Assembly: GCA_016722025.1 (NCBI GenBank)
Contig: JADKGZ010000007.1
Span: forward strand, 1-64,000
Origin: Acidimicrobiaceae bacterium
Lineage (GTDB): Bacteria > Actinomycetota > Acidimicrobiia > Acidimicrobiales > Ilumatobacteraceae
Length of the DNA: 64,000 nucleotides
Direction: 5' to 3'
Of this stretch, positions 1 to 8,905 are shown piece after piece; the stretch's first letter is position 1; each line of letters starts with the position of its first letter. Both the position numbers and the translations under genes were made by a program. Under the pieces are notes generated by a model. It was given only the letters and a program-made list of their open reading frames with translations. It did not search any database and was not told where the DNA came from.

Positions 1-525
1 GGGCATTCTTCTCCGGGTGTTGTCGCTTCGTTCAAAGACGGTCCCTGCGGCCTGCGCCGGAAGTTGTCCTCGCGGCTCTGGCAGTCCAGTGCGTGTGGCG
101 ACGAGCGGCGACAACTGGCGCGGTCGTCAGTCCCGATCTCAGAGGCGGCGAACGCGGCGGAACGGCTCAACCGACTTTGATCCTGCGAGGTCCCGGTGAG
201 GCTGTCGGACATCGCTGACGAAGCCGTCGCGCGGCCGTTCGCCAACCCACAACGCCGGTCATTAATTGCCGGTCGATGCGACCACGGAGCAGTGGAGGTT
301 GACGTGGCGCGTGCTCATCGTCGTCGCCGCGCCCGACGCTCCGACGGTGGGTTACCGAGCGGATTCGAGTGTTCTACGGGCCGTTCTTCGAAAACGGGTC
401 CGGTGACACCTCAGACCGCTCCTGATGTAACCAACTGGAACACCATATCTGAATATTTCCGGTGATCGAGTGAGGCTGGCGGGGCTTCTCGTCGAGGGTC
501 TGCTTGTGGCTGATCGGAGATCGGG
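1..525. other. No recognisable gene (left edge of accessory region)
   Basis: Reading frames on both strands here are short, arginine-rich and low in complexity, and none resembles a protein family I know. The recombinase remnant starts just after this stretch. No tRNA, hairpin-plus-T terminator or clear promoter is visible. Confidence 0.5.
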
Positions 526-1534
526 ATGTCGTCGTTGGAGGTCGTGTTGGAGGGTCCGCGGGGCGGGGCGGAGCTGCTGGACCCGCTATGTCGAGTTCGT
601 GGCGGCGAGGTGCCGGCGGAACACGGTGATCGCGACGGTGTCGGACTTTGCGGGTGTTCTTGCGGTGATCGACAAGGACCCGGCGGCGGTGACGCCGGCG
701 GACGTGTTCGAGTTCATCACTACTCAACGTCGAGGTGATGGCGACGGGCGTGTGGTGCGTCTCGTCGACGGCGGGCCGGGGATGGCAGCGCACGATCCGT
801 CGCCGGTTGGCGGTGATGTCGGGGTTGTTCAACTGGCTGGTGTTGTGCGGTGAGATGGGCGGCGAACCCGGTGCCGCGTGGGATGGCGACACGGCGCACC
901 GGTGCCGGCGGTCAGCCGTCGGGGTCGCCGTTGATCCGCACGCGCGGACGTTGCCGAAGGTGTTGGACCCGGCCGACGTGATCATGCTGTTAAGCGCTGC
1001 CCGTCATTGGCGGGATCGGGCGATGTTGGAAGCGATGGTGCTCGGCGGGCTGCGCTGTTGCGAGGTGATCGGGCTCAGGTTGGAGGATCTGCAGCCGACG
1101 AATCGGCGGGTGTTCATCGCTGATGGCAAGGGCGGTCATCAGCGTCTGATCCCGATGTCGGGCCAGTTCTTCCAGAGCTTGTCGACCGTACCTGTCGCTG
1201 GAACGGCCGGCCGACGCGACGACTGACGCCGTATTCATGGCGTTGAAGAGCGCCCGCCGGGGAGCCGTTGTCGATCGACGGGCTCCAGAGCAGATCGTGC
1301 GCCTGGCGAAGGTTCCAGGCCGGGTTGGAACGCGCGACATGTCACCAGTTGCGCCACACCTGTTTGACCCGGCTGCGTGAGGCAGGGATGGCGTTGGAAG
1401 CGATCCAAGCCCAGGCCGGTCACCGCTCGATCGAGTCGACCCGCGTCTATCTGCATCTCACCGACAGCTGGCTCGCCGGCGAGTATCAACGCGCCAGCGA
1501 CCTGATCGAGCGCGTCGGTCAGGTCCTCAAGTGA
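526..1534 (+). pseudogene. Tyrosine recombinase/integrase, first of a pair, multiply frameshifted
   Basis: Remnant of a site-specific tyrosine recombinase, which would cut and rejoin DNA at short repeats through a Tyr-DNA intermediate. The product is spread over three frames. The SAM-like N-terminal domain (residues such as RYVEFVAARCRRNTV) lies near 575-730. The first catalytic Arg lies in a block reading MLEAMVLGGLRCCEVIGLRL at about 1022-1081. The C-terminal catalytic block HQLRHTCLTRLREAG, then GHRSIESTRVYLHLT with the nucleophilic Tyr, lies at about 1345-1465. Joining these needs at least four frame changes, so no full protein can be made as sequenced. The next recombinase follows about 65 bases downstream. 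Adjacent recombinase genes are typical of actinobacterial recombinase cassettes and of recombinase-in-trio elements. The family call is secure; whether the decay is real or partly sequence error is not. Confidence 0.85.
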
Positions 1535-1598
1535 GCGCTGCGTTGCGCTCAACGAGCCTGCCGATGGTCAGTGCTGGCGCTCACCCGAGTAGGATCTC

Positions 1599-2761
1599 GT
1601 GTCGCGCACGTGCCGGTTTGCGGTCACTGCCTGGCGTTATCTGGATCAGCTGGCGGTGTCGATGCGCCCGGCGACGGTCGACGCGGCGGACAACACGCTG
1701 CGCTGCTTCGCCGGGTTCCTCGTTCGAACACCTGACCTGGTCGGGTTCGTCGACGTCAAGCGCGTCCATGTCGAAGGGTTCAAGTTGTTCTTCGTCGCGC
1801 CATCTGACTGCCGCCGGCAAGCCTCGGCGCGGAACACGATCCGCCAGCGGTTCGGGATGCTGCGATCGTTCTTCGATCGGATCATCGAGTGGGACTGGGA
1901 CGACGCACCGCAACGGATCCCGATCTTCTCCGTCGATGTCCCCGTCGCCGATGACCCGCTGCCACGGTTCCTCGATGACGTCAAGCCGCCCGTCTCACCG
2001 CCGCAGCCGCGGTCGCCGCGCCGTTCGACCGGCTGGTGATCGAGCTGTTATCGCGCACCGGGATGCGCGCCAGCGAGCTGTGCACCCTCGGCGCGACGCT
2101 GTGGTCGAAGCTCGCGGCGCACCCTGGCTGCGGGTCCCGGTCGGCAAACTGCACAACGACCGCTACGTGCCGTTGCACCAACGCCGCCCGTCTGCTCGCC
2201 GACTGGACCACCCTGCATCCGCCGTGAACGGCCGTCTGTTGCACGACGGACAACTGTTGGATCAACACCGCGTCCGGACGCATCATCGCCCGTGTCGCCG
2301 CCGCCAGCCTCCGGACACGTCCACCCGCACCAGTTGCGCCACACGTTGGCGACGCAGGCGATCAACCGTGGCGCGCGCCTGGAAGCGATCGCGACGATGC
2401 TCAGCCATCGCAGCCTGCGCATGACGCTCACTCGCGCGGATCGCGAACAAGACCGTCGCCGACGAATGCGCGACAGCGTCGGCGAAGATCGGCGCGCTCT
2501 ACACCGCTACCGACGGAAACGCGCCTCCAACAGCTCGCCAGCGAGCACCGCCGGATGCTCGCCAACGGCTGGTGCCCAACGGCCCGTTGCGACTGACTGC
2601 GCGTACGAGACGATCTGCGAAGGCTGCGGCTACTCCAGACCACCATCGGGTTCCCCCCCACCCTGCAGGCCCAGGCCGAGCATGCGAACCGCAACCAGCA
2701 GACCGACCGGGCAGCCATCTTCAACCGGCTCCTCGACGGCCTCCCAGCCGAGACCGGCTGA
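1599..2761 (+). pseudogene. Tyrosine recombinase/integrase, second of a pair, frameshifted
   Basis: Second tyrosine recombinase remnant. The N-terminal core-binding part (FAVTAWRYLDQLAVSMRPAT onward) reads from a GTG at 1599 to about 1975. The Arg-box block IELLSRTGMRASELCTL is at about 2039-2090 in another frame. The HPHQLRHTLATQAINRGARL block with SHRSLRMTLT is at about 2320-2435 in a third. A Cys-containing tail characteristic of this actinobacterial family (DCAYETICEGCGY, then a segment ending LLDGLPAETG before a TGA at 2759-2761) is in yet other frames. At least four frameshifts separate the parts. The Tyr that should follow MTLT is lost at a frame change. It probably formed one mobile element with the upstream recombinase. 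Confidence 0.85.
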
Positions 2762-2766
2762 CCACC

Positions 2767-2812
2767 GATCACCGGAATAACCCGATCACCCTTGACAGAT
2801 CACCGGAATAAC
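2767..2812 (+). repeat. 15-bp direct repeat just downstream of the recombinase pair
   Basis: GATCACCGGAATAAC occurs at 2767-2781 and 2798-2812, 31 bases apart, with a partial third unit (CCGATCACCC) between them. It starts five bases after the stop of the second recombinase, where a recombinase binding site or element end would be expected. The repeat is seen directly; the role is inference. Confidence 0.6.
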
Positions 2813-2855
2813 TGCCGCTCTGCTCGCTGGACACCGCCGCCCGCTTCGGGCACTG
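2813..2855 (+). repeat. Imperfect 43-bp direct repeat, copy A
   Basis: A block starting TGCCGCTCTGCTCGCTGGAC closely matches copy B at 3483-3526, differing at a few bases and small indels. It directly abuts the 15-bp repeats after the second recombinase. It could be an element end or a duplicated target; no inverted partner was seen. Confidence 0.55.
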
Positions 2856-3482
2856 GGCGCTAGTTGGTCGACTCATGGAGTTCGCCCGAGCACTCCGGTC
2901 GACGAACTTGATTGATCGTCTCCACTGCGAGGCCTGCGTCGGAATTGCCTTCATCGTCCTCAGTGAAGGTCCCGTCCGCCACGATGGGGCCGTGAACTCA
3001 TCGAGCAGGGCGGGTTCATCTCCTGATCAGGAACTACATAGGGCTCGATGGCGCTGGAATTACGCACTCGCGACAACGACCTCTTGAGCTCATCGCGAAA
3101 AATGAGAAAAAAGAGGGAGAAGGCTGCGGCCGCCAGGAGTTGATGGCCCTCACTGCCCAGCAGAACTCCTGGTAGAGGGCGTCTGGCGCAAACCCGCTTC
3201 CTGGCTGGCTCGCTGTCCCGGAGGCGTCCTGCGCACCGAAGTATGGAGCGGGCTGCTCCACCGCCTCCCCGTCAACGCGGCGACGAAGAATCTCGGGTCG
3301 ATCTCGTCAGGCTCTGAGAGGTCATCAGATCCACCCGAGGCTGGTTCGGCCAATGACATTGTCGAGATAGATGAGTTGAGCCGCGAGGAACCAACTTTGA
3401 GTCCTGCTGAGACGGTACCGCCAATATCCACCAGCGCAACATCGCAAACCTATCGGACCACCGCGCGACGCTGGCACCTACC
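2856..3482. other. No recognisable gene between two direct repeats
   Basis: About 630 bases without a frame that I can relate to a protein family. The base composition is somewhat less GC-rich than the core genome to the right, with several A-rich stretches near 3095-3120. It is bounded on both sides by the imperfect 43-bp repeat, so it may be the remnant of an inserted segment. Confidence 0.45.
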
Positions 3483-3526
3483 TGCCCGCTCTGCTCGCTG
3501 GACAACGCCGGCCACTTCCGGGCATG
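3483..3526 (+). repeat. Imperfect 43-bp direct repeat, copy B
   Basis: Starts TGCCCGCTCTGCTCGCTGG and ends in a TTCCGGGCATG-like segment, matching copy A about 670 bases upstream. The core CTCTGCTCGCTGGACA is shared. Confidence 0.55.
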
Positions 3527-4645
3527 ATGCTGTCAGTCGCACGACAGCCAACGGGCGCCGCCAGAACGGAAGTCATGCTCGCTGATCATCTCGGAAGTGG
3601 CGACTACGCCATCACTCGGGCGGCGTTCGATGCGGTGCTGATCTTGGCGATTGCGTCGCCGCTGCGTATCGATTGTCGTGAAAGCAAAGTTGGGCTCAGG
3701 CGATCCAACTTGTGTGATCGCTGGCGACCCGAGTGTTCGCCGCCGTGCGGATCACTATCGGTGGGAGCAGGTGACCGGCGCGCTGACCTCATCGGGTCCC
3801 GCTGGCGGCGAGTTCCGGCTCAGACGAGCTGGATGATGTCGCACGAGCCGTCTTCGGTGCGGTCCCTATTGGTCCTCTGGGTGGCTCCTGGTAATGCTGA
3901 CCTGCAATCGCCGAAGTCCAAAGCCGCCGGCAGCTCGCCTCATCTCAGCGATCCCCAACGCTGCCTGAGCGTGCTCTCACGGGTCGCCTGCCCGCTGACC
4001 CGCGCCTAACCGCCGTGGGCGTGAGCCGTCGCCCGCGCAGCGACGCTCTCGCGGTTGTGAGACCCAAGGAAGAACGCCGCGGAACTCATGGACGCTCGGG
4101 AGCAGATCTCAGCCAGCGGCCTGGCGTCCCGTCGTCGGTCGTGCGCGCACGTTGCTCGAGAGCGCACGCAGGATGCGGCGGCGTTCGGCGTGATCTCGAT
4201 TCCGAACTCGGTGCCGCGTGGTGCCGCTACACGCAGTAGTACGCCAGCTGGTGGCAGTCATCCCGATGTCGACAAGGCGGTCCGTCGGACGGTAGTCGTG
4301 CGCGTCGACTCGTGGGCGCACCTCGCTGATCTTCTCGATCCCGAAGCCAAGGTACCTCCAGGATCTGCTGTTGCCGCACCTCGTCGGGCCGCCCCTGACG
4401 ATGTGCTGCCGAGTGTGGCCGCTCGATTCGTCCGAGGACTACGTGGGATGGGGAGAGTGCCTCGCGTGGGTGGAGCAGCAGTGCGCTGCCCAGCGGGCCG
4501 GTTCACGACGCACCCTGACGCATGCCTGGTTGTGGTCTCCGACATGTCCGGGTGTCCTCGTTCGCCAGATTGGAAGCGGCAGCCCGCGTTCCGCTCAGAA
4601 TCCAGAACAGAACACCGCAGCGACAACGAGTCGAACGAATGGGCG
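3527..4645. other. No recognisable gene; accessory DNA upstream of the toxin-antitoxin duplication
   Basis: Roughly 1.1 kb in which all frames are interrupted or biased in composition and none is recognisable. A fragment around 4432-4475 reads YVGWGECLAW, faintly reminiscent of enolase-superfamily N-terminal segments, but it is too short to call. Given the frameshift density on both sides, a decayed gene could be hidden here. Confidence 0.4.
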
Positions 4646-4673
4646 CAGATCTGCCGCTCTGGGCGGGGCGCCG

Positions 4674-5014
4674 TCAAAGCGAAGAGACCGTAATCCCCGG
4701 ATCGAGTCGAAGTGCTTGCGGTTTCTCGTGACCAGACCGAGATACGTGTTCAATCGCGGTCGCGGCGACGAGGGCGTCCAGGAAGTCGGACTCGAACTCC
4801 TCGCGATCCAGACCCGGCGGCTCGGGCCGGCCCGAGTCGACGCCAAGGTTCTCTGAAGGCGCGAGCAGTTGAATGGAGGTTCGTTGCGGTGTTGCCGGCG
4901 AAAGAGTTCCGCGGGTAACCACCGAGTAAGTGGAGCCAGTGGCGACCGGGTACGAGCTGTTGCTCCTCGAGGTGGTCGATGAAGATGTCGGGTGTCGACG
5001 AGGAGATCAGCCAC
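4674..5014 (-). pseudogene. VapC-like PIN-domain toxin, copy 1, frameshifted
   Basis: The distal copy of a PIN-domain ribonuclease toxin, the family that cleaves tRNA or mRNA with acidic residues binding Mg2+. The start GTG at 5014 begins VADLLVDT, the first acidic motif of PIN domains, but the frame then breaks before the expected DIFIDHL. Later family-like pieces, such as ATAIEHV and TRNRKHFDSIRGL, appear in other frames. It matches copy 2 (5313-5653) at nucleotide level, with many one- or two-base indels between the copies. It cannot encode a complete toxin as sequenced. Confidence 0.6.
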
Positions 5015-5221
5015 GCTGCCACTCGTCGCGACGAGGGCGTGGTGCGCGGCCGGTGAGGCGCCAAACGTGGCCGTGGCGGTGGTGGCGTCGGCGTCGTCAG
5101 TCAAGTAGTCGTCGAGCCGGCGAATGATCACGGCCATTGGAACGCCTTCTCGAAGTCAGCCAGTTGGTCGACCTTCCTGCGCTGCTCGTCGGTGGGTAGA
5201 CCTGCGTCGTGTTGCTGACAT
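5005..5221 (-). pseudogene. Ribbon-helix-helix (VapB/CopG-like) antitoxin, copy 1, frameshifted
   Basis: The antitoxin that would precede and cover the toxin start. ATG at 5221 begins MSATR and then shifts frame; the continuing antitoxin sequence DEQRRKVDQLADFEKAFQWP and then IIRRLDDYLTDDADATTA is read in two other frames. The short basic strand followed by helices fits RHH antitoxins, which bind their own promoter. The -10-like hexamer seen in copy 2 (TAGACT) is altered here, so copy 1 may also be transcriptionally silent. Confidence 0.6.
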
Positions 5222-5312
5222 ACAGCAAGTCCAATACAGCATGTCCGTTGCCGGCAAGGCTCGCGGGGATACCGTCGCGTGAGCCAGATCTGCCGCTCTG
5301 GGCGGGGCGCCG

Positions 5313-5653
5313 TCAAAGCGAACGAAGCCGTAATCCCCGGATCGGGTCAAGTGCTTGCGGTTTCTCGTGACCAGACCGAGATCGTGTTCAATCGCAGTCG
5401 CGGCGACGGGGGCGTCAGGAAGTCGGACTCCGAACTCTCGCGCGATCCGACCGGCGCGCTCGGCCCTGGCGGTCGACGCCAAGTTCTCTGAAAGGCGCGA
5501 GCAGTTGAATGGAGAGGTTCGTTGCGGTGTTGCCGGCGAAGGGTTCTGCGCGGCTAACCACCGAGTAGTGGAACCGGTGGCGACCGGGTACGAAGCTATT
5601 GCTCCTCGGAGGTGGTCGATGAAGATGTCGGTGTCGACGAGGAGATCAACCAC
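5313..5653 (-). pseudogene. VapC-like PIN-domain toxin, copy 2, damaged
   Basis: Proximal copy of the toxin. GTG at 5653 begins VVDLLVDTDIFIDHL with the first PIN acidic residues intact. The far end reads FGVRLPDAPVAATAIEHDLG then LVTRNRKH, which holds the later PIN acidic residues and the family C-terminus. The middle (about 40 codons) appears to run in a shifted frame between two compensating indels, judged from the lack of family-like sequence there and comparison with copy 1. The toxin could be made with a scrambled middle, so it is probably inactive unless these indels are sequence errors. Confidence 0.6.
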
Positions 5654-5854
5654 GCTGCCACTCGTCGCGAGGGCGTGGTCGCGGCCGGCGGGCGCCAAAC
5701 GTGGCCGTGAGCGGTGGTGGCGTCGGCGTCGTCGGTCAAGTAGTCGTCGAGCTCGGCGGATGATCGGCCATTGGAACGCCTTCAGGTCGGCCAATTGGTC
5801 GACCTTCCTGCCGCTGCTCGTCAGTGGGTAGACCTGCGTCCGTGTTGCTGACAT
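5644..5854 (-). pseudogene. Ribbon-helix-helix antitoxin, copy 2, frameshifted
   Basis: Antitoxin of the proximal toxin-antitoxin copy. ATG at 5854 gives MSATRTQVYPLTSSGRKVDQ, with a DNA-binding strand TRTQVY typical of RHH proteins. After IIRRA the frame slips and runs on without a stop into the toxin gene. The start overlaps a direct repeat that may be its operator, and a TAGACT hexamer sits six bases upstream. Confidence 0.6.
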
Positions 5855-5873
5855 ACAGCAAGTCTATACAGCA
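5853..5873 (-). promoter_or_regulatory. Toxin-antitoxin promoter/operator with direct repeat
   Basis: ATACAGCA occurs twice on the plus strand, at 5853-5860 and 5866-5873. On the minus strand this is TGCTGTAT, then TAGACT, then TGCTGT and the antitoxin ATG. A -10-like TAGACT inside tandem repeats fits autoregulation by an RHH antitoxin and a leaderless transcript. Copy 1 has the same repeats at 5220-5227 and 5234-5241, with one extra base between them. Confidence 0.5.
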
Positions 5874-6052
5874 TGTCCGTTGCCGGCAAAGAGCTCACGG
5901 GGATACCCCTCGTCCTGCCCGTCCAGCTGCAGATCTGCCGAAGTGAGCGGCTCAGCTGAACCACTTTGTCACCTGGATGGGTGGAGTCGAGCTGCCGCTG
6001 GGTGATACGAGTCAGCGTTGTGCCGCTGACTAACGGGCGGGCGATAGCGCAG

Positions 6053-6068
6053 CGCGTCCGCGGACGCG
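6053..6068. repeat. 16-bp perfect palindrome CGCGTCCGCGGACGCG, copy 1
   Basis: Perfect dyad centred between 6060 and 6061, preceded by GATAGCGCAG. The same 16-bp core recurs at 6204-6219 inside a longer palindrome. Confidence 0.75.
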
Positions 6069-6198
6069 TGAGCGACCTCATGCATTGCTGTCACCTCAAG
6101 GAGTTCGAACTCTGGGTCAATCGGACCAACCGTGTGTTCTCGATCGCGCTCGCGCGATCAGCCTGATGAAGGGGTGTCACGGGGTTCCGGTGAGGTAG

Positions 6199-6224
6199 CT
6201 CCACGCGTCCGCGGACGCGTGGAG
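6199..6224. repeat. 26-bp perfect palindrome flanked by 8-bp direct repeats
   Basis: A perfect inverted repeat of 13 + 13 bases with the same 16-bp core as the copy at 6053-6068. GAGGTAGC occurs at both edges (6192-6199 and 6222-6229), giving the look of a short insertion with a target duplication. Confidence 0.75.
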
Positions 6225-6434
6225 GTAGCGCAGAGCTGCCGGTGTTTGCCGGTGGATGTGTCGATGCCGTCGACACGCACGACTCACTTGTCGCGCTGCT
6301 GACGCACCATCGGCTGGCCGGTTGCCTTCGCACGACATGGGTCACCTCCGTGCAGTTTGCGACCGGAGATTGATACATCGCTGATACATGCGTCGGCCGA
6401 CGAGTGTTGGCCGCTCTATCAGACCTGGTCAGAA

Positions 6435-6510
6435 TGGTCGGGGAGAGGAGACTCGAACTCCCGGCCTCCTGCTCCCAAAGCAGGTGCGCTACCAACTGCG
6501 CTACTCCCCG
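6435..6510 (-). tRNA. tRNA-Pro (anticodon UGG), CCA encoded
   Basis: On the minus strand the gene starts CGGGGAGTAGCGCAG and ends with the paired CTCCCCG, discriminator A and an encoded CCA. The anticodon arm is CCTGC-TTTGGGA-GCAGG, so the anticodon is UGG. The T-loop reads GTTCGAGTC. The four stems pair fully. Its 3' end faces the decayed recombinase region, which fits a past integration at this tRNA. Confidence 0.95.
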
Positions 6511-6570
6511 GCGATGCAGGATGCTATCGGCGGCACCAGCCGAGCCAGGCCTGCGCGCCGGCTGACGGTG

Positions 6571-7461
6571 TCAGTCGACCGGACGGATCACTGCCACCGG
6601 GCGAGGCGAGTGCTGCAGCACGGTGCGGCTGACCGAGCCGAGCATCAGTGCTGCGAAGCCACCATGGCCGCGGGACCCCACGACCACCAGGTCTGCTTCG
6701 GCGGCGGCGTCGATGAGCGCCTTGGCGGGGCTCTCCTCGGTGATGATGGAGTGGCAACGCACCGACGATGCCACCTCGTGCGCCTTCAGTGCGCTCGCTT
6801 CCAGCGTGCGCATCGCGTCGAGCCGCATGTCGTCGCGCGGCTCGGAGACACCGGTGCGAGCGCCGACGTAGGGGTAGACCCAACCGTGCACCAGCACCAG
6901 TTCGGCGCCACAGCGCAGCGCTTCCTCGGCGGCCCACAGCAGCGCTTCGTCACTGCCGGCAGAACCATCGACGCCGACCACGATGCGACTGATGACATCG
7001 TCGCGACGATCACTGCCGTGCACGACCACGACGGGGCCCTTGGCCCGGTGGGCGACGACCGTGGAGACCGAACCGAGCACATCGGCCAGCCGGCCAGGAT
7101 GGCTGGTGGCGCCGACCACCACGAGGTCTTCCTCGTGCGAAGCGCTCACCAATGCGTACCCCGCTGCACCCAGCACCGTCTCTCCGCTGACCTCGAGGCC
7201 GAGGCCGAAGGAGCGGGCGAGATCGACAGCGCGCTGGTTGATGTGCTCTTGCTCGAGGACGATGGCGTCCATCGTGGAGCCGGCGAACGCGCCCGCTCCC
7301 ACCATGCCGGCCTCCACGCTCACCGGCAACTGAGTGCACGTCATCACGTGCACCGGCCAGTGGCGGCGGGCCGCCTCGTGAGCGGCCCACCGCAGTGCCT
7401 CGATCGACCCTTCGGAGCCATCGACCCCGACGATCACTCGCGCCTGCCGGACGTTCATCAC
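6571..7461 (-). CDS. Universal stress protein with two Usp domains
   Basis: A cytoplasmic stress protein of 296 residues made of two tandem UspA domains (about residues 6-145 and 155-294). Both keep the nucleotide-binding pattern: GATSHPGRLADVLGSVS in domain 1 and GSRGHGGFAALMLGSVSRTV in domain 2, each preceded by DLVVVG. Each domain opens with VIVGVDGS or IVVGVDGS. Two-domain Usps of this length are common in actinobacteria, where they respond to hypoxia or redox stress. The next gene on the same strand is a multicopper oxidase, so a joint stress role is possible but not shown. Confidence 0.93.
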   Translation of the reverse strand: MMNVRQARVIVGVDGSEGSIEALRWAAHEAARRHWPVHVMTCTQLPVSVEAGMVGAGAFAGSTMDAIVLEQEHINQRAVDLARSFGLGLEVSGETVLGAAGYALVSASHEEDLVVVGATSHPGRLADVLGSVSTVVAHRAKGPVVVVHGSDRRDDVISRIVVGVDGSAGSDEALLWAAEEALRCGAELVLVHGWVYPYVGARTGVSEPRDDMRLDAMRTLEASALKAHEVASSVRCHSIITEESPAKALIDAAAEADLVVVGSRGHGGFAALMLGSVSRTVLQHSPRPVAVIRPVD

Positions 7462-7462
7462 G

Positions 7463-8816
7463 TCACCGGGTCACGATCAACGCGGTCACCATGTACTTCA
7501 TCCCGGTGGGAGTCTCGGCGTGCGTGAGGATGTGGCAGTGCCATGCCCACACGCCGGGCTCCATGCCCATGTAGAGCACGGTGTAGCGCTCACCGGGGGA
7601 GACCCAGATCGTGTCTTGCGGGGTGGGCTCGTCCAGCGGGATGCCGTCCTTGGCAGTGACCCAACCCATCGGCTGGTGCAGGTGCATCGGGTGACCGAGC
7701 AGGCCCTCGTTCATGTAGTTGACCTCCATGACCTCGCCGACCCTGAGCGTGTACGGCTCGGTGGCCGGGAAGCTCTTGCCGTTGAGGCTGAGGCCGATGA
7801 CGCCGGCGTCGTTGAGCACCATGTTGACCCGCTTGTCGATCCTTGGTGTAGCCCTTGTCGATCAGCTTCTGCGGGATCGGCATGTTGTCGATCGTGAACG
7901 CACCGAACATGCCGTCGGGGATCTGCTCCTGTGCGTTGTGGTGGGAGTGGTAGATGCCGACAGCCGGCCCCTTGGCCACGAAGTCGTAGACGTGTTCGCC
8001 GCCGGGGGTGGTGGGCGACTCGGTGTACGGGTCGACGCCGTCCATCACGTTGGGCACCTGGATGCCGTGGAAGTGCAGCGACGTGCTGTCGGGCAGTTCG
8101 TTCTTGAGCACGATGCGCACCTTGTCACCCGAGTTGACGTGGATCTCCGGTGCCGGCACGACGCCGTTGTACGTCCAGGCCTTGACGATCTTGCCCGGCT
8201 CGACTTCCCAGTCGACCACCTTCGACGTGATCACGAACTCCTTGGTGCCGTCGTCGAGGATGGTGGGCTCCATCATCTGGCCGCCCTTGCCGACCGTTGT
8301 GGCCGGGTACTGCTGGGCCACCTTCAGCATCAGTGCGTCCATCTGCGACCACGTCATCTCGGCGCTGCCGCCGGTCGTCATGCCGTCGGTGCCCGAGGCG
8401 CCGCCTGCGCTGTCGCTGACCACCAGGGTGCCGACCATGCCGGCGCCCTCGTGACCCGGCTGCGGGCAGATGACCTTGTAGGAGCCCAGCGACTGAGCGC
8501 CGACCTCCAGGGCATAGGTCTCGCCGGCCAGCACGTCGGGGCTCTTGATGCCCAGATCGGCAACCTGCAGGTTGTGCGTCGCGGCTCCGTTGTTGACCAA
8601 CTTGAGCGTGGCGCCCCCAGCAGGGATGGTGATGTTGGCGGGCGAGAAGGAGAAGTCGTTCATCACCACTTCGATGGTGGGCTTCGCAGCTCCACCGCTG
8701 CCGGAAGCACTCTCCGACGAACCGTCGCTGCGCACCCCAACGATTGCCACGACGAGCGCAGCGATCGCGGCAGCGAACGCGAACCAACTGATGAGTGACC
8801 GGTCATCCCTATTCAT
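7463..8816 (-). CDS. Multicopper oxidase with N-terminal cupredoxin domain (one frameshift)
   Basis: An exported or membrane-anchored copper oxidase. A hydrophobic N-terminal segment (LISWFAFAAAIAALVVAIVG) precedes a plastocyanin-like domain with type 1 copper ligands (THN, then CPQPGHEGAGM). A multicopper oxidase part follows with the trinuclear-site motifs HFHG, HSHHN, HPMHLHQ and WHCHILTH. The last third lies in another frame. The break is near 7838-7845, where the sequence should pass from KGYTK into IDKRVNMVLNDAG. The start at 8816 (MNRDDRS) is preferred to an upstream GTG because the anchor then sits near the N-terminus. The order resembles fused cupredoxin/nitrite-reductase-like or laccase-like oxidases; the substrate is not known. 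Confidence 0.85.
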
Positions 8817-8905
8817 GGAGCCATCGTGCGGGCAGGCTGTAGGGGCCAGTAGGGCAGGAAGCACACCGGGGTAGGGACCAAAGTCCCACCCGGCGGGTCG
8901 CCTCA

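Larger units (their letters stand above)
4646..5908. repeat. Tandem duplication of a ~639-bp toxin-antitoxin unit
   Basis: Unit 1 starts at 4646 and unit 2 at 5285 with the same bases (CAGATCTGCCGCTCTGGGCG and onward). Both run through toxin, antitoxin and promoter to a common end TTGCCGGCAA, after which similarity fades. The units differ by many short indels and few substitutions. Confidence 0.8.
5909..6434. other. Non-coding junction between island remnant and tRNA-Pro
   Basis: No supportable gene. The stretch holds two related GC palindromes (listed separately). Its right edge is the 3' end of tRNA-Pro. Long frames that cross the tRNA antisense are spurious. Confidence 0.5.

Noticed and set aside
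4371..4600. Possible enolase-superfamily fragment (WGEC motif)
   Set aside because: Too short and without any second motif, so it was not called.
6199..6224. Library adapter contamination, because CCACGCGTCCG resembles a known SalI cloning adapter
   Set aside because: The flanks lack the rest of that adapter and the same core occurs again in a different context, so a natural palindrome is more likely; I cannot exclude it fully.
6357..7527. Long plus-strand frames crossing the tRNA-Pro and reading antisense to the Usp gene
   Set aside because: They contain the typical antisense-tRNA peptide (GRGDSNSRPPAPKAGALPTA) and are shadows of the tRNA and of the minus-strand gene.
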